Shown: piece after piece, positions 35,230 to 47,522 of the stretch
How the letters are laid out: each line of letters opens with the position of its first letter
How positions within the stretch are numbered: the stretch's first letter is position 1
Source: Hofstenia miamia
Taxonomy: Eukaryota > Xenacoelomorpha > Acoela
Direction of reading: 5' to 3'
Assembly: GCA_004352715.1 (NCBI GenBank)
Contig: SCFE01000047.1
Location: forward strand, 2,016,552-2,080,551
DNA length: 64,000 nt
The notes under the pieces: model-generated
The model's database searches: none
Told to the model about the DNA's origin: nothing
The model's input: the letters and a program-made list of their open reading frames with translations, nothing else
Translations under genes and position numbers: made by a program

Positions 35230-35700
35230 TGTTGGCGATGGTGCCTTGTTCAGGTACAGCTTTACAAGTTCATCACTACGGCAGGTTTAGGGATAGGGCT
35301 TTACACAACAGCTTGTCATTCGTTATGTTTTATATTTTATTGCAGCACCAAAATTGCAGGAGCTGAGGCCTGCACTGAGTTTAGGTTTTACAAGCACGTA
35401 GGGTACACTTTGCACCCAAGAACTTTTAGGGCTTCTATCTCTCCATTTAAATTAGGGCTCCGTCTAAAATGACTCTTTCTAAAAAGGTTCTATGTTTCGG
35501 GCCGGCCGAGTGTGGTCATGCACCCTTCCTTTACCTGATATCTCGCCTACCTTTAACTTTTACTGGAATAGGCTCGTTTGGCTCTGGAGTCAGGCCGTTA
35601 ATTATCGAGACATCGGCAAATCCTGGTGTTTTATCTACACAGATTTCCATGCCGATGCCACAATATTTTTGAAAGTGATTTAAAATAAATTTGTCATTTA
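35230..35700. other. GC-richer block of unknown nature downstream of vinculin
   Basis: Both strands carry overlapping open frames (plus 35469-35672, minus 35728-35531). The minus-strand frame ends near GATATCAGGTAAAGG, which could be a splice donor, but no acceptor or partner exon was found. The sequence contains a ggccggcc palindrome at 35502. It may be an exon or repeat fragment; I cannot decide. Confidence 0.25.
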
Positions 35701-35702
35701 TT
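35697..35702 (-). terminator. Candidate vinculin poly(A) signal
   Basis: AATAAA on the minus strand about 205 bp downstream of the vinculin stop codon. Other A-rich variants are nearby, so the cleavage site is not fixed. Confidence 0.45.
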
Positions 35703-35906
35703 GATACAAATACACATTTCAAATACAAAATATAATATATTTAAATTAATAGAATACAAAAATATAAGTACAAATACTACAAACAATCTGTTAAATACTA
35801 AAATTATTTTCGAAATCCATAGAAATATAAATTATTAGAAATCTACAAATTCATACAAAATTAAAAATACTACATATGAACACTAATATATGAGCGAGAA
35901 TGGAAA

Positions 35907-36073
35907 TTAAAAACTTGCGATTGGAATTTTGCGCTTCCATCTAATAGTGTACAATTGAGGCGTAAACCTAATAGAAGCGGACATTGCTGCACCCACCGTT
36001 TCTTCAATGCATTTCATAAGATTTTCAGCATTCCACACTAATGCTTCTGTAGCTTCATCGTCTTCTTTGGTTC
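35907..36073 (-). CDS. VCL: Vinculin exon 13 (last, with stop)
   Basis: Acceptor TATTTAG at 36074-36080, stop TAA at 35909-35907. Encodes the last tail helix (DEATEALVWNAENLMKCIEE) and the C-terminal arm RWKRKIPIASF, which corresponds to the lipid-binding RWVRK arm of vertebrate vinculin. The phosphorylatable tyrosine near the vertebrate C-terminus is absent. Confidence 0.92.
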
Positions 36074-39000
36074 CTAAATAATAAATCTATAGCATAACAT
36101 CGCACTTCAAGCATTGATCAAGCAAAAAAGTTAAACAAAAAAACATTAGTAAATTCCTAAATTTTAAAAACTTAAAAATAATGGTGGCGATCAATTTTTA
36201 TTTGAAATTTTTATGGAAAGTAATCCTAGAGTCATGTCATTTTAAATTGAAACATTTTTGTAAACCAAAAAATGACGCTACAACTAGCCTAACTAGATGA
36301 ATGTAAAACAGTGTTGAACAAGAAGACAAAGACAATAGTGCGGAAATTCAAGTAGGAAGGCCTTAACCACAGGCTGAGTAACGCCTCAAAAATCGCGAAA
36401 TTTCAGTTATGATTTTGAAACAAATTACATTTCATGGTTTTCGGTTTCTTAGAAGGATTAAAGATTACACCAACTCAGAAAAAAACGAACTATTATACGA
36501 GGTATACGTATTCGAGCAAGACATTGCCCTAAGCCAAGTTACTAATATATCAATCGATTTTCTTCAACAAAATAGGACCCTGCACAACATGGCTACCACA
36601 AAGCCAAGATATCAACATTATTGAAAATCTCTGGAGAAAGTTGAAACATGACCTTAGTAAATAACAAGCCGATATCCAAAGTGCTGACTATTTGTACTCA
36701 AACATAAAAAAATCAAGAATTTGATATCCCTGTAGGAATTCAAAAACTCTATGATTCTTTACCCAAACGACTAATTGCTGTTCGGAGAATGCAGGGTCAC
36801 TTGAACAAATATTAAATCAAACAATGAAAAGCGCCATTAGATTCGATTGTTCAAACAATAATACCACGTTTTATTTAGTCTACATAAACATTATTGCTTT
36901 GCAATTATAAAGGACATGACTGTATATCTCACGTTCGATCTAGTATAATAAACTTCAGGAAATTAATGTATCAAACGGTGGAGCTTTGCGAATAGCTGGA
37001 GCTATGTTGGAGAAATCGTATGATTTTGTTATACGTGCAGCAAATGTGCAGAAAATGGATAGAAAAGAAAATTTGAATATATTGAGCAAAAAATCAAATT
37101 ACAAATTCAAAATAAACGGTTTATTATTGCCTGACATTGTTGCGTCTTTTCAGTAGTACTATCACAATAGATGAAATTGATGATGAAGATGAAATGGCCA
37201 GAGCAATGCTATACATAATGATCAAATTCGTTTATCATTGGGCTACACTTGCTGTTGAACATGCTAAAGGTAGTGTTCATTTCTGATTTTTGGCAATAAT
37301 CGCGTAAATGAAACTCTTAATAATTATTTTGAGAGATTGGACGATGATGGCTACAAGATTAGTTTTATTTTCAAGTGTTCAAAAGGCATTCCCATCCTCT
37401 CTTTTGAAACGTGTTAGAAATAATTTAATAACAGAAATGTCCAAGCAATTAGGTCTTTATGAATCGTCTGAGAATTCTTAAATTCTTAGTGCTGGCTGGT
37501 GTTTATCCAAAATCTTGTAAAGGCTGAGCCTACAGATCTAGTCTAGGTCCAGTACTAACACAGAGAATGCGTCTATCCATCCGAAATGCAAAAACAGAAC
37601 ATGAACCTTGTTTTCATATGTTCTGTGACAAGACTTCCACCGCACACTGATCTCATTAAGTTGATAAAGAATCCTTTGAACAAAAACAAAATTCATCGAT
37701 TTGTTTTTTCAATGTGAGACGGATGAACGACATACACTTTTTGTCTCCATGTCACAACTAACGGATTTCATGAAGTGTGTCATTCAGAATAATCGAATAA
37801 GATCATTGACATCTGAAATAAATATTGCAATTTAGATAACGTGGTGGGCATTATCTGAAACATCGAATTTTCTTTCAACGACATTTCATACTTCTATCTT
37901 CCTTTTCTAATGATGATATTGAGCCATTGTTTGGTTCTGAAAGGCAAGCTTCTTGATGTTGCTATTATTTTGTAAAAATAAGTAATTAACACTTGTAACA
38001 TAATAAAGACGTCGTGGCTCTTATAATTGATTACTCTGTCAGATTTGTTGATGTCTACACACAGTTCTTCCTCATGTGATGAAGAAATATAGAGTTAAAC
38101 ATCTTAATAGTAGAATATCTCTCATTTGGTTTCAAGAGCTGAATTATAAAACCACTCAAGTACTACTGTATGCGGGGTACATTCTAACAATATTTCATCT
38201 TGAAAAAAATATTGTTCACAACAACACTAGCAAATATTACAAGCTAGTAAACATTGTTTTTCTGCAATTTCTATGTAACTCGTTCTTCCTTTAAATTCAA
38301 GTGTTATACTTCGCTCATGAACGTCTTCATGACAATTCAAGAAACATTTTAAACTTCCGATTTACCAGGCGTCAGTTGACATTGCTACCGTGTTTTAGTC
38401 AGCATTATTATGAGTAACTTTGTTAAGAAGTCTCTTTTTTAGCTACTTGTACAAATAAGGTATAATCTATTCTTGTCCAATACTTAAATGAATAAAAATA
38501 CTATTTTGTGGTTTGTAGTCTATCTTCAATAAGACGAAATTAAACAACCATTGCATGGTTTGTAAGTTAAAGAACGCTTTGGTTCATGCTACTTTGTCAA
38601 TATGGTTAGAACAATTTCACTAGTGGAAATGTATCTAAAATCTAGCCAATATTTTCGCATTATCAAACTAGACTTCTGACTTTAGACAGAGCACGCCTGA
38701 GCGGAACTTGAGTGGATATCTCCAGACAACAAGAAGTTGAGGTTAGCTGTTGTTGCCATGAACTTTAGACCACTATATTATTTCAACTCCGAGGTATGGG
38801 AAGAATCTGAAATTTGTTGCAAAAATCGAATTTTCCATTGAAAAAAACGGAAATATTTTTATATAATTCAAACAAATAAATAATTTTTATCACAAATTTT
38901 CACCATAACAAGAAAGCACACTTACTCACAGATGTCTCAAAATCCCACGATCCCCAAATTCCTAATAGGCTGGGAGAAAAGTGTCTGATAATATGGACAA

Positions 39001-42000
39001 AATGGTTTGTGAGGTTTAAAAAACACAATGGCCATTTAAATCAAGTAACACCAAACTTCCTTGATAACTTTATAATGTCAAAACAAGATATCAGTAAGTT
39101 CCGCAAAAATGCATATAAACTGGTTTGTAAAATAAAATATTCAATATTAAATGAATCCGCATGCTAAAATGTTTCTACAGGAAGAATCATTGAAAAATTA
39201 TTTGATAAAAATACAGTAATACAACACACAATTAAGACATGCTACTTTATAAACGTTCTTTCAATTTAAATTTTTCAGAAGCCAATTGGAAGAGCAAATA
39301 TAAAAACTTCAAATAACACGTTAGTCTGTTAATGTATACTGGTAAAAATTACCTTGTCGGCCAATCATTGATGCCTTAACCGTAGAAACAATTTTCAGTT
39401 GCGTTGACAATGTGGGAATTTTAGCGATGATTTGCTGAAGAGCCTAAATTATAGAAGTAGTAATATTAACATCCTGTTAACAAAAGCGGCTGAGGTATTA
39501 ACTGCTTTCAGTGGGGTACGCAAGGGTGGTGGAATGTCCTCATGTTTCCAAATTTAAAATACATTTTAGGCTATATTTTTTCAATATTTTCACACTTTAT
39601 CCCGACTGAGATATCCCCCAGAAAATTCTGCTGATTTGTAACACCTATAAAACATAAATTGTCCAAATATGTCTAAACAACTGCACAACACGCATTAGCG
39701 TTGATAAAATTAGTCCTCACCAGATCATTCTCTTGTAATGACACAAAAGTTGAGTAAATTTGAAATTATGTAGTAAACAACAGATTTTTATTTAATCCTA
39801 AAGTGGAAATCAATGAGCAGACAAATGCTTCAGCATCTAACTACGATTAAGAAAGCAGCACAATACAACCTCTCAACAATATTATTTGTTGCAAGCACAT
39901 GCTTTGATATAATATCGGAAAAATCGGCTGACACGCGATTTTTTGGAAGCGCTTTGCGAAGCATTAGTGATTGCGACTTGTGCAACTTTCAACGGATTCA
40001 AGTACTTCGTAAGTTTGAGAAAATTCACAGGCTTTGTTACTAAATCCACCTTAAAAATTTACAATGCAGCATCTCAAAGTGGATTATGTGTGCAATTTGT
40101 GATTTGGTCGAAATATAGGCCTAGTATGCCATTTTACAGTATTACTGGATTGTAGAATCAAATACCATAGATATAGCCACTAGAGTAAATAAGTTATTAA
40201 GGTAAGGATGATCGGATAGAGAATATGTGATCTAAAATAAGTTATCATGGAAATAATAGGGTAACAGTGGGGAAAAATGGACAGTAGGGAAAACGGGACA
40301 GTACATTGAAATAGAACTCCAGCGTGAGGTAGGTTTGTTGTGTGCTATCACAATTCATTTTGTTGTTACAGATTAACGAGGTCTCCGAAAAAATATTTTA
40401 TAAAACGCATTTAATTTATTAAAAAGGAACAATATTTTGGAAAGGTGAGTTCACTTTTTGATCTTTTTGTCATTATATAAGAGCATAATGTTTGAAATTT
40501 TCTTTTAAAATGAATTAGGAACTCCCATTGATGAGTGCTACATTACACACAATGACATGGTGTCTTGTAATTTATTATGGTGAAATATCATATATTAGTT
40601 GTGCTATGAAAAAAAATGAATTTTTGCTTAAGATAGCATTATATAGGTAATATGGAACACTCAAAATACCTAAGATTTGCAGTACCAGCTATTACATGCA
40701 TGTATTATTTGTTGTTCTTAATGGATTGTTTCAATTGGCTTATTTTATGTTCTCCTACAACTTTTAAGGATTTTCACAAAAATTTTAGCTTCCTGTGAGA
40801 ATATGACAGTCTGTAGATGTAAGTTGAAGTATAAACTTTGACGTTGCGTTATAGTCAAACGATCAAAGAGCATCATTAGTTATTTTTAATGTAACACAAA
40901 TGAATGATTAACTGTGATGATATTAGGATAGGCCTACCCATAGAAATATTTATGGTATATCTGTGGACGGTGTTCATATGGAGTGTGCTTTCGCATACAT
41001 TGTAATAAAGATAGTAGGCCTATGCAAATGGTAACTTGTAGTTGTCCCGTATGTCAAAGGGAATAGAATTGCCTTGATGAATGTTTAATCAACTATTTTA
41101 AATCCCGCAATGATATGACTTAAGTATGTTGGTATTTTCTATCATATCTAGATTTGAAACTTAATATTATTCAATATTCTTCTTTCAGATGCCAAATTTG
41201 CATAAGCGAAGACTACTAGAGGCTCATGGGATCCAAACAACATGTAATTGGCAGTTCTGGCAATTCAAAATAAAACTAAGTTTACGATAAGCTGCATCAT
41301 TTTATGCTGTTTCAAAATCAATTCTTGAAAGGAAAATTAAATAAGGTGATGATGACTTTAATGTAAACCTAGGTCGAAAATGTGCTCTGGGAAAGGAAAA
41401 CGATGCAGAAGTTGAGCAATTTCTTTTGGATATGAAGGCTGTTGGCTTTGGTTTAAGCCGTCAGGATGTCTGTCATTGCTTATGAGTTCGCAGAGATAAA
41501 TAAACTGCCTCACAATTTCAATGTTGACTCAAAACAATTAGGACGTTTTTGGTTGGAAGGTTTTATCAAACGACACCAAAAAATTTCAGTTAGAAAAGCT
41601 GAGGGCTTTTCACGTGCACGTGCCATGAGGATAAACAAAGAAGTTGTCAATACTTTCTTCAGCCGATTACAGCATGTTATGGACAGAGAAAACCTCTATC
41701 AATGTCCTCAACGAATTTACAATATGGATGAAACTGGTATGCCATTAATCAATAAGCCTGGAATGGTACTAGCTGCAAAAGGCAAAAAATCTGTTGCTTC
41801 GGTAACAACAACTGAAAAGAGAAAATGTCACCGTGGTTGGATATTGCAATGCTGTTGGAAACTCTGTCCCTCCTTTTGTGAGAATGAAAGGTAAAAGGAA
41901 AAAGGAGGAATACAGTGATGGACTCCCCCTGGTTCTGAACTACATATGTCTGAAAAGGGGTACATGAATAAAGACTTATTTGTGAAGTGGCTTCGTCTTT

Positions 42001-45000
42001 TCAGACATCATGCAGTCACAAGAAAAGTGCTTTTCATCATTGATGGACACACAACGCATGTGAAAAGTGTTGAGGCATTGAAATATTGTATGGGCAATAA
42101 CATTACTTTGGTGTGTTTGCCAGGACATACAACAAAGTATCTACAGCCACTTGATCGGCGGTCGCCTTTCAAACCATTAACCTTAAACAGCCTGGGGATT
42201 TTTAAAAATTGTCACGATCCTATAAAAAAATTTTTAAATGCTTATAATAGCTTAATAGCTATTAATGATGTGCTCAATCTGAAAGCACAATATGATAGAG
42301 GAGAGTGTCCTCGCTCATTTTCACTCTAAAACTGCGACCTCTGTCTTTGCGCACGGCACGCCTCAATGGGGTTGCAATATTTGTGCACATATCAAGAAAC
42401 GGTCAAAGTTCTTTGTTGCCTTCAGGGGCTCAAAACCTTCTAAATACATTAACACTAGGTATGCAGAGAATTTTTCAAAAATTCGAACATTTCTAAGAAA
42501 ACTTGTTAATCTATTCAACAATCTCTGTCACAGCAATAAGCTTTAATAGAAATTTTCAACATTGCATTAATGTATGTTCCCCAATAGACCTACGCATGCC
42601 CCAAGATTTTCAAATTTGGAAAATTCTTGTAAATGTGGAAAAACGGTTTGTCATTCAAAACGGACGCTAGGCTGTTTAAAGTTAAAGATAAGCTATCAGA
42701 ATGTAATAAACTCTTTTGTAAGATGTCAACCAGGAGCAAGTAAAACTAAGTTTAGATTTGGTTGTTTATTCTGTAATGCATGGGATAAGGCTGCTTCTGT
42801 TGGAAATGTTACAGCAGGTTTTAAGGCTTGCGGCATTAATCCTTTCAATCAGGAAGCTATTCCGGAATGTGCATATGCACCGTCCGAAACAACTGAGAGT
42901 AGTTCCAGAAACTGAGGCGAAAGAAAATAACAGAAAATGCACTAACAAAAGCACCAACAAGCTCAAATGCTGAAAGTACTATTGGGGATGAACACAGCAG
43001 CAACCATTTAACTCTTCAGCATATACGCCATTCCTAAAATGCACCGAACTAGCAGAAAACAGCAAAGGAAAAAGCAACAAAGTGGAGAGTTGACAACGGA
43101 TACGTACTTGGCTGAGATTGAAGCTATGGAAGGGAGCAAAAAAGAACAAAGCTCAAAGCTATCATTGAAAAGACTTTCCCATCAGGAGCTGACAAGGATC
43201 TAATTAATTATTGTGGACTATGTCAGGTTTTTAATATGATGACGCTGATACGAATTCGATTGAATGCCAACTGTGTTGTTTTTGGTTTCATGAAGAATGT
43301 GTGGATGCCGTAGGATCAGTTCATTATATATGTGATGAGTGTGAAAGTTAAATTATCTCTTTCTATTTTTCTTAATTTGCATGGATTTTTTATTAAGTCA
43401 TTATTTTCATTTTTGAAGTCAGTGATAAATTGATGATAAAAGGGCTAATTCTTACTGTAATTGAAGGTGGGACTTTGGTCATAGGTCTTAATAAAGTTCT
43501 CATACTTTTATAAACAACGATCTAATTGAAATATTCCCAAAAGGAAAAAATTTAAAATTGATCCTTTTTTAAAAATAACTTGCATTTTAGATTTCTCACC
43601 AGATTTTCATTTAAAATAGGAATGAAAGGAATACAGTAGGCATTTACCATCCCATGTAAATATGCTATATAACAAAATTTTTGTCTTTGTTTGTCAACAT
43701 ACTATTTCTGCAGTTGTAGTATTTCTCTGTTTTTGTAACTTACATAACAAAAATGGCACGTATGACTCAGACTGTCGTTCGGGCCTTGTCGTTAAAATCA
43801 TGCATTTTTATTTTCATAAACTTTTTTCTGACAATATAGGGAAAGATGTTATTGTATCAACCACTTTAACAAAGTATTTCCCTGCTTTATTTAATTTAAC
43901 AGTTTTTAAGAAATAGATGAAATACATTTAGTAATCCTAAGAATATTTCTAACTTTGTGTAGTGTCCCATTTTTCCTAGTTACCCTATATAGAATTTATT
44001 ATTTACATGAACTTATCGAAGATAATTCTTGTTAACTGCTTCTCGCAATACTAAACGTATGATTTAAAAGCACAAAATTTTTCAAAAAACTATAAATGAA
44101 TTATTAACTATAAATATGAGCCACATAGAATAGTGATTAATTGGAATTTCACATTGAGGTATACTTCAATATATGTTGAACAAAATGGTGGCAAAAGCAG
44201 CGAAGCACATAATCATACTAATTCAGATATGAATAATTCTTTGTCCTAAAAATGGCAAAGCTGCACAAAAAGTATTTTGCCTACTACATGAGTAAACGTT
44301 AAAAGAACTTTTTGACTGAAAGTGATGTCTAGAAAAAAGCTGTGATTATGGAAATCAGATCTATGCTTCTGTTCAGAAGAATTATTGCATTGAACTCACA
44401 AATGCTAAAAATATGAGAAGCTAATACAATGCAATGAAATTCACCTGTCTAAGAGAGCGATCTTGACATTTCTTCGCAATAACAGAAGCTTCTTCATAAA
44501 CCTCCATGGCTGTGGAAGAGATAAGTTTTGTTAATGAAATCAAAACGCGCTTGTCGCCACGCTCGCTACTAAAAAGCGAAAAGTTATTCGGCTATTAATA
44601 ATAATTAAACACATTAAAAGTTTGAAATCAAATGCCACACAAAGAATAACTGTTACTGCGATTGATAAAAAAGTAATAAAATTCAAGACTACATTTACTC
44701 TAGGGCAAACATATAAATAAATCCACTGCATTTCTAATATGCTCCTCAAACAATTTTTGAGTCGAATGAGAACAATTTTTTAATTAAAGCAACAGAAAAC
44801 TCAAATTAACTTGATACAACATTATGATAAAATACACTTCTCAATTTGCGCTTAGGAAGCATTCGGATCGTGATTGATACGAACGCTTGTTTAATTGAAC
44901 TCTAGCTACAGTAAACGTTGAAACATAATCCGGAACTATATCATTTTCTAATAAAAACATGTGGTCGTGAGATGTAATACGAAACTTTAGCTCAAACAAA

Positions 45001-45885
45001 CAACTTCTTACTTCACATTTTGATGAACTTGAGCCATTAATGGAGGCATCTTTTTAGCTGCTGCAATAAGATCATTGCCCGAGGATTGCCAACGTTGAGC
45101 GGTCATGTGCAGAGAGTACGCAGCCTGCATGATAGGTGCATCAACCTCCGGTTCAGGAAATCGCAATAATCTCGTGTCGTCGTTAACCATTGCAAACGTT
45201 TCCTCGGGTTTAGCAGATAAATCGATTGACATGACAGATACATCTAAAATCATTGAGTTAGAATATATGCAAGTCAAAAAAGCATTAATATCACCTTTTA
45301 CTTTTAAGAAGGGCAATTAAATTTGAAAAACAAAGCTACAGAAAATCTAATAGCCTCTATACAAATAATCAATATTTAAGAACTTTAGATTTAATTAAAT
45401 TCAAAATCCAACATTTCTTGACACTTCTTAGACAAATACCGAAAACTAAACACATTAAAAAGCATTATATACTAAATGATTTATATACCACCTTAAATGG
45501 TACAAAAAACTAAAATGTTACAAAATACAGTGAAATGGCCAAAGTTAAGTTTCTCAAGATTGAATGCTACTTTGAAAAACATGAATATGACCTCATCTTA
45601 ATCAATATAAATTGATAAGAACCAGGAACATATGTTGTTAACATCAAAGTTAGGCTTAAAATAATTGGCGAAAAATCTAAATATTTCAAATTTGAAATAT
45701 CTTGGTCTTGTAAATACGTCGATTGTAGCATTAATTATGATGAAATTTGCTAAATGAACCATTCTGTAAAAATAGTTTGATGATGATGTAGATTTAATTA
45801 CTTTTCGAGATTGTAGTATTGATTTCCATACGTTCTAAAAACGGCTTTCTTTGAAACAAATTTTATATAATCATAAAATTAAATT

Positions 45886-45917
<32 letters not shown>

Positions 45918-47148
45918 AGTATTCGGTGGTATTTATTTTTGGAAGCCTCTGTGAAATACCGTACCATTGCCAAAGGTATTCAGGCAAAGCCTTATATATA
46001 TTATTTCCCTATCAAAAGTGGTTGTCAAAATTTAATTGCAGCATACCTGTGGTTAATTTTGATCAAAACAATAATAAACAATATCAACACATATAAACAT
46101 GAAAACAGATTTCAGATGAATGAAAAACTTCAATATCAAAATCTTGTATTTTATATCATTGTATGTAGCTGCCCGAAACAATATTTCCGATACTGTATGT
46201 ATATATATATATATANAAAACATGTGGTCGTGAGATGTAATACGAAACTTTAGCTCAAACAAACAACTTCTTACTTCACATTTTGATGAACTTGAGCCAT
46301 TAATGGAGGCATCTTTTTAGCTGCTGCAATAAGATCATTGCCCGAGGATTGCCAACGTTGAGCGGTCATGTGCAGAGAGTACGCAGCCTGCATGATAGGT
46401 GCATCAACCTCCGGTTCAGGAAATCGCAATAATCTCGTGTCGTCGTTAACCATTGCAAACGTTTCCTCGGGTTTAGCAGATAAATCGATTGACATGACAG
46501 ATACATCTAAAATCATTGAGTTAGAATATATGCAAGTCAAAAAAGCATTAATATCACCTTTTACTTTTAAGAAGGGCAATTAAATTTGAAAAACAAAGCT
46601 ACAGAAAATCTAATAGCCTCTATACAAATAATCAATATTTAAGAACTTTAGATTTAATTAAATTCAAAATCCAACATTTCTTGACACTTCTTAGACAAAT
46701 ACCGAAAACTAAACACATTAAAAAGCATTATATACTAAATGATTTATATACCACCTTAAATGGTACAAAAAACTAAAATGTTACAAAATACAGTGAAATG
46801 GCCAAAGTTAAGTTTCTCAAGATTGAATGCTACTTTGAAAAACATGAATATGACCTCATCTTAATCAATATAAATTGATAAGAACCAGGAACATATGTTG
46901 TTAACATCAAAGTTAGGCTTAAAATAATTGGCGAAAAATCTAAATATTTCAAATTTGAAATATCTTGGTCTTGTAAATACGTCGATTGTAGCATTAATTA
47001 TGATGAAATTTGCTAAATGAACCATTCTGTAAAAATAGTTTGATGATGATGTAGATTTAATTACTTTTCGAGATTGTAGTATTGATTTCCATACGTTCTA
47101 AAAACGGCTTTCTTTGAAACAAATTTTATATAATCATAAAATTAAATT

Positions 47149-47180
<32 letters not shown>

Positions 47181-47456
47181 AGTATTCGGTGGTATTTATT
47201 TTTGGAAGCCTCTGTGAAATACCGTACCATTGCCAAAGGTATTCAGGCAAAGCCTTATATATATTATTTCCCTATCAAAAGTGGTTGTCAAAATTTAATT
47301 GCAGCATACCTGTGGTTAATTTTGATCAAAACAATAATAAACAATATCAACACATATAAACATGAAAACAGATTTCAGATGAATGAAAAACTTCAATATC
47401 AAAATCTTGTATTTTATATCATTGTATGTAGCTGCCCGAAACAATATTTCCGATAC

Positions 47457-47522
<66 letters not shown>

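Larger units (their letters stand above)
40257..43987 (+). mobile_element. Tigger/pogo DNA transposon in a vinculin intron
   Basis: Terminal inverted repeats GGGTAACAGTGGGGAAAAATGG at the left and, inverted, GGGTAACTAGGAAAAATGGG at the right are flanked by TA (40257-40258, 43986-43987), the pogo target duplication. The transposase starts near 41190 (MPNLHKRRLLEAHG). A DNA-binding region follows at 41466-41860 (KAEGFSRARA), with NMDETGMPL carrying the first catalytic D and IIDGHTTHVKSVEAL the second. The region expected to hold the third acid follows QPLD at 42150 but is interrupted. A C-terminal part (AWDKAASVGNVTAGFKACGI) is at about 42775-42900 and a PHD-like finger ends the gene near 43352. 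Several shifts and stops make it inactive. It sits between vinculin exons 11 and 12 on the opposite strand. Confidence 0.9.

Noticed and set aside
44507-44512. Internal CCACAG as acceptor of vinculin exon 11
   Set aside because: It would break phase with exon 10 and drop a conserved tail segment; the acceptor at 44569 restores both.
45105-45320. Plus-strand ORF opposite the vinculin tail exon (also at 3584 and 46368)
   Set aside because: Shadow of the real exon on the minus strand, which has splice sites and clear homology.
45851-46262. Frames rich in isoleucine and tyrosine around (TA)n tracts, also at 47114-47577
   Set aside because: Microsatellite translation products.
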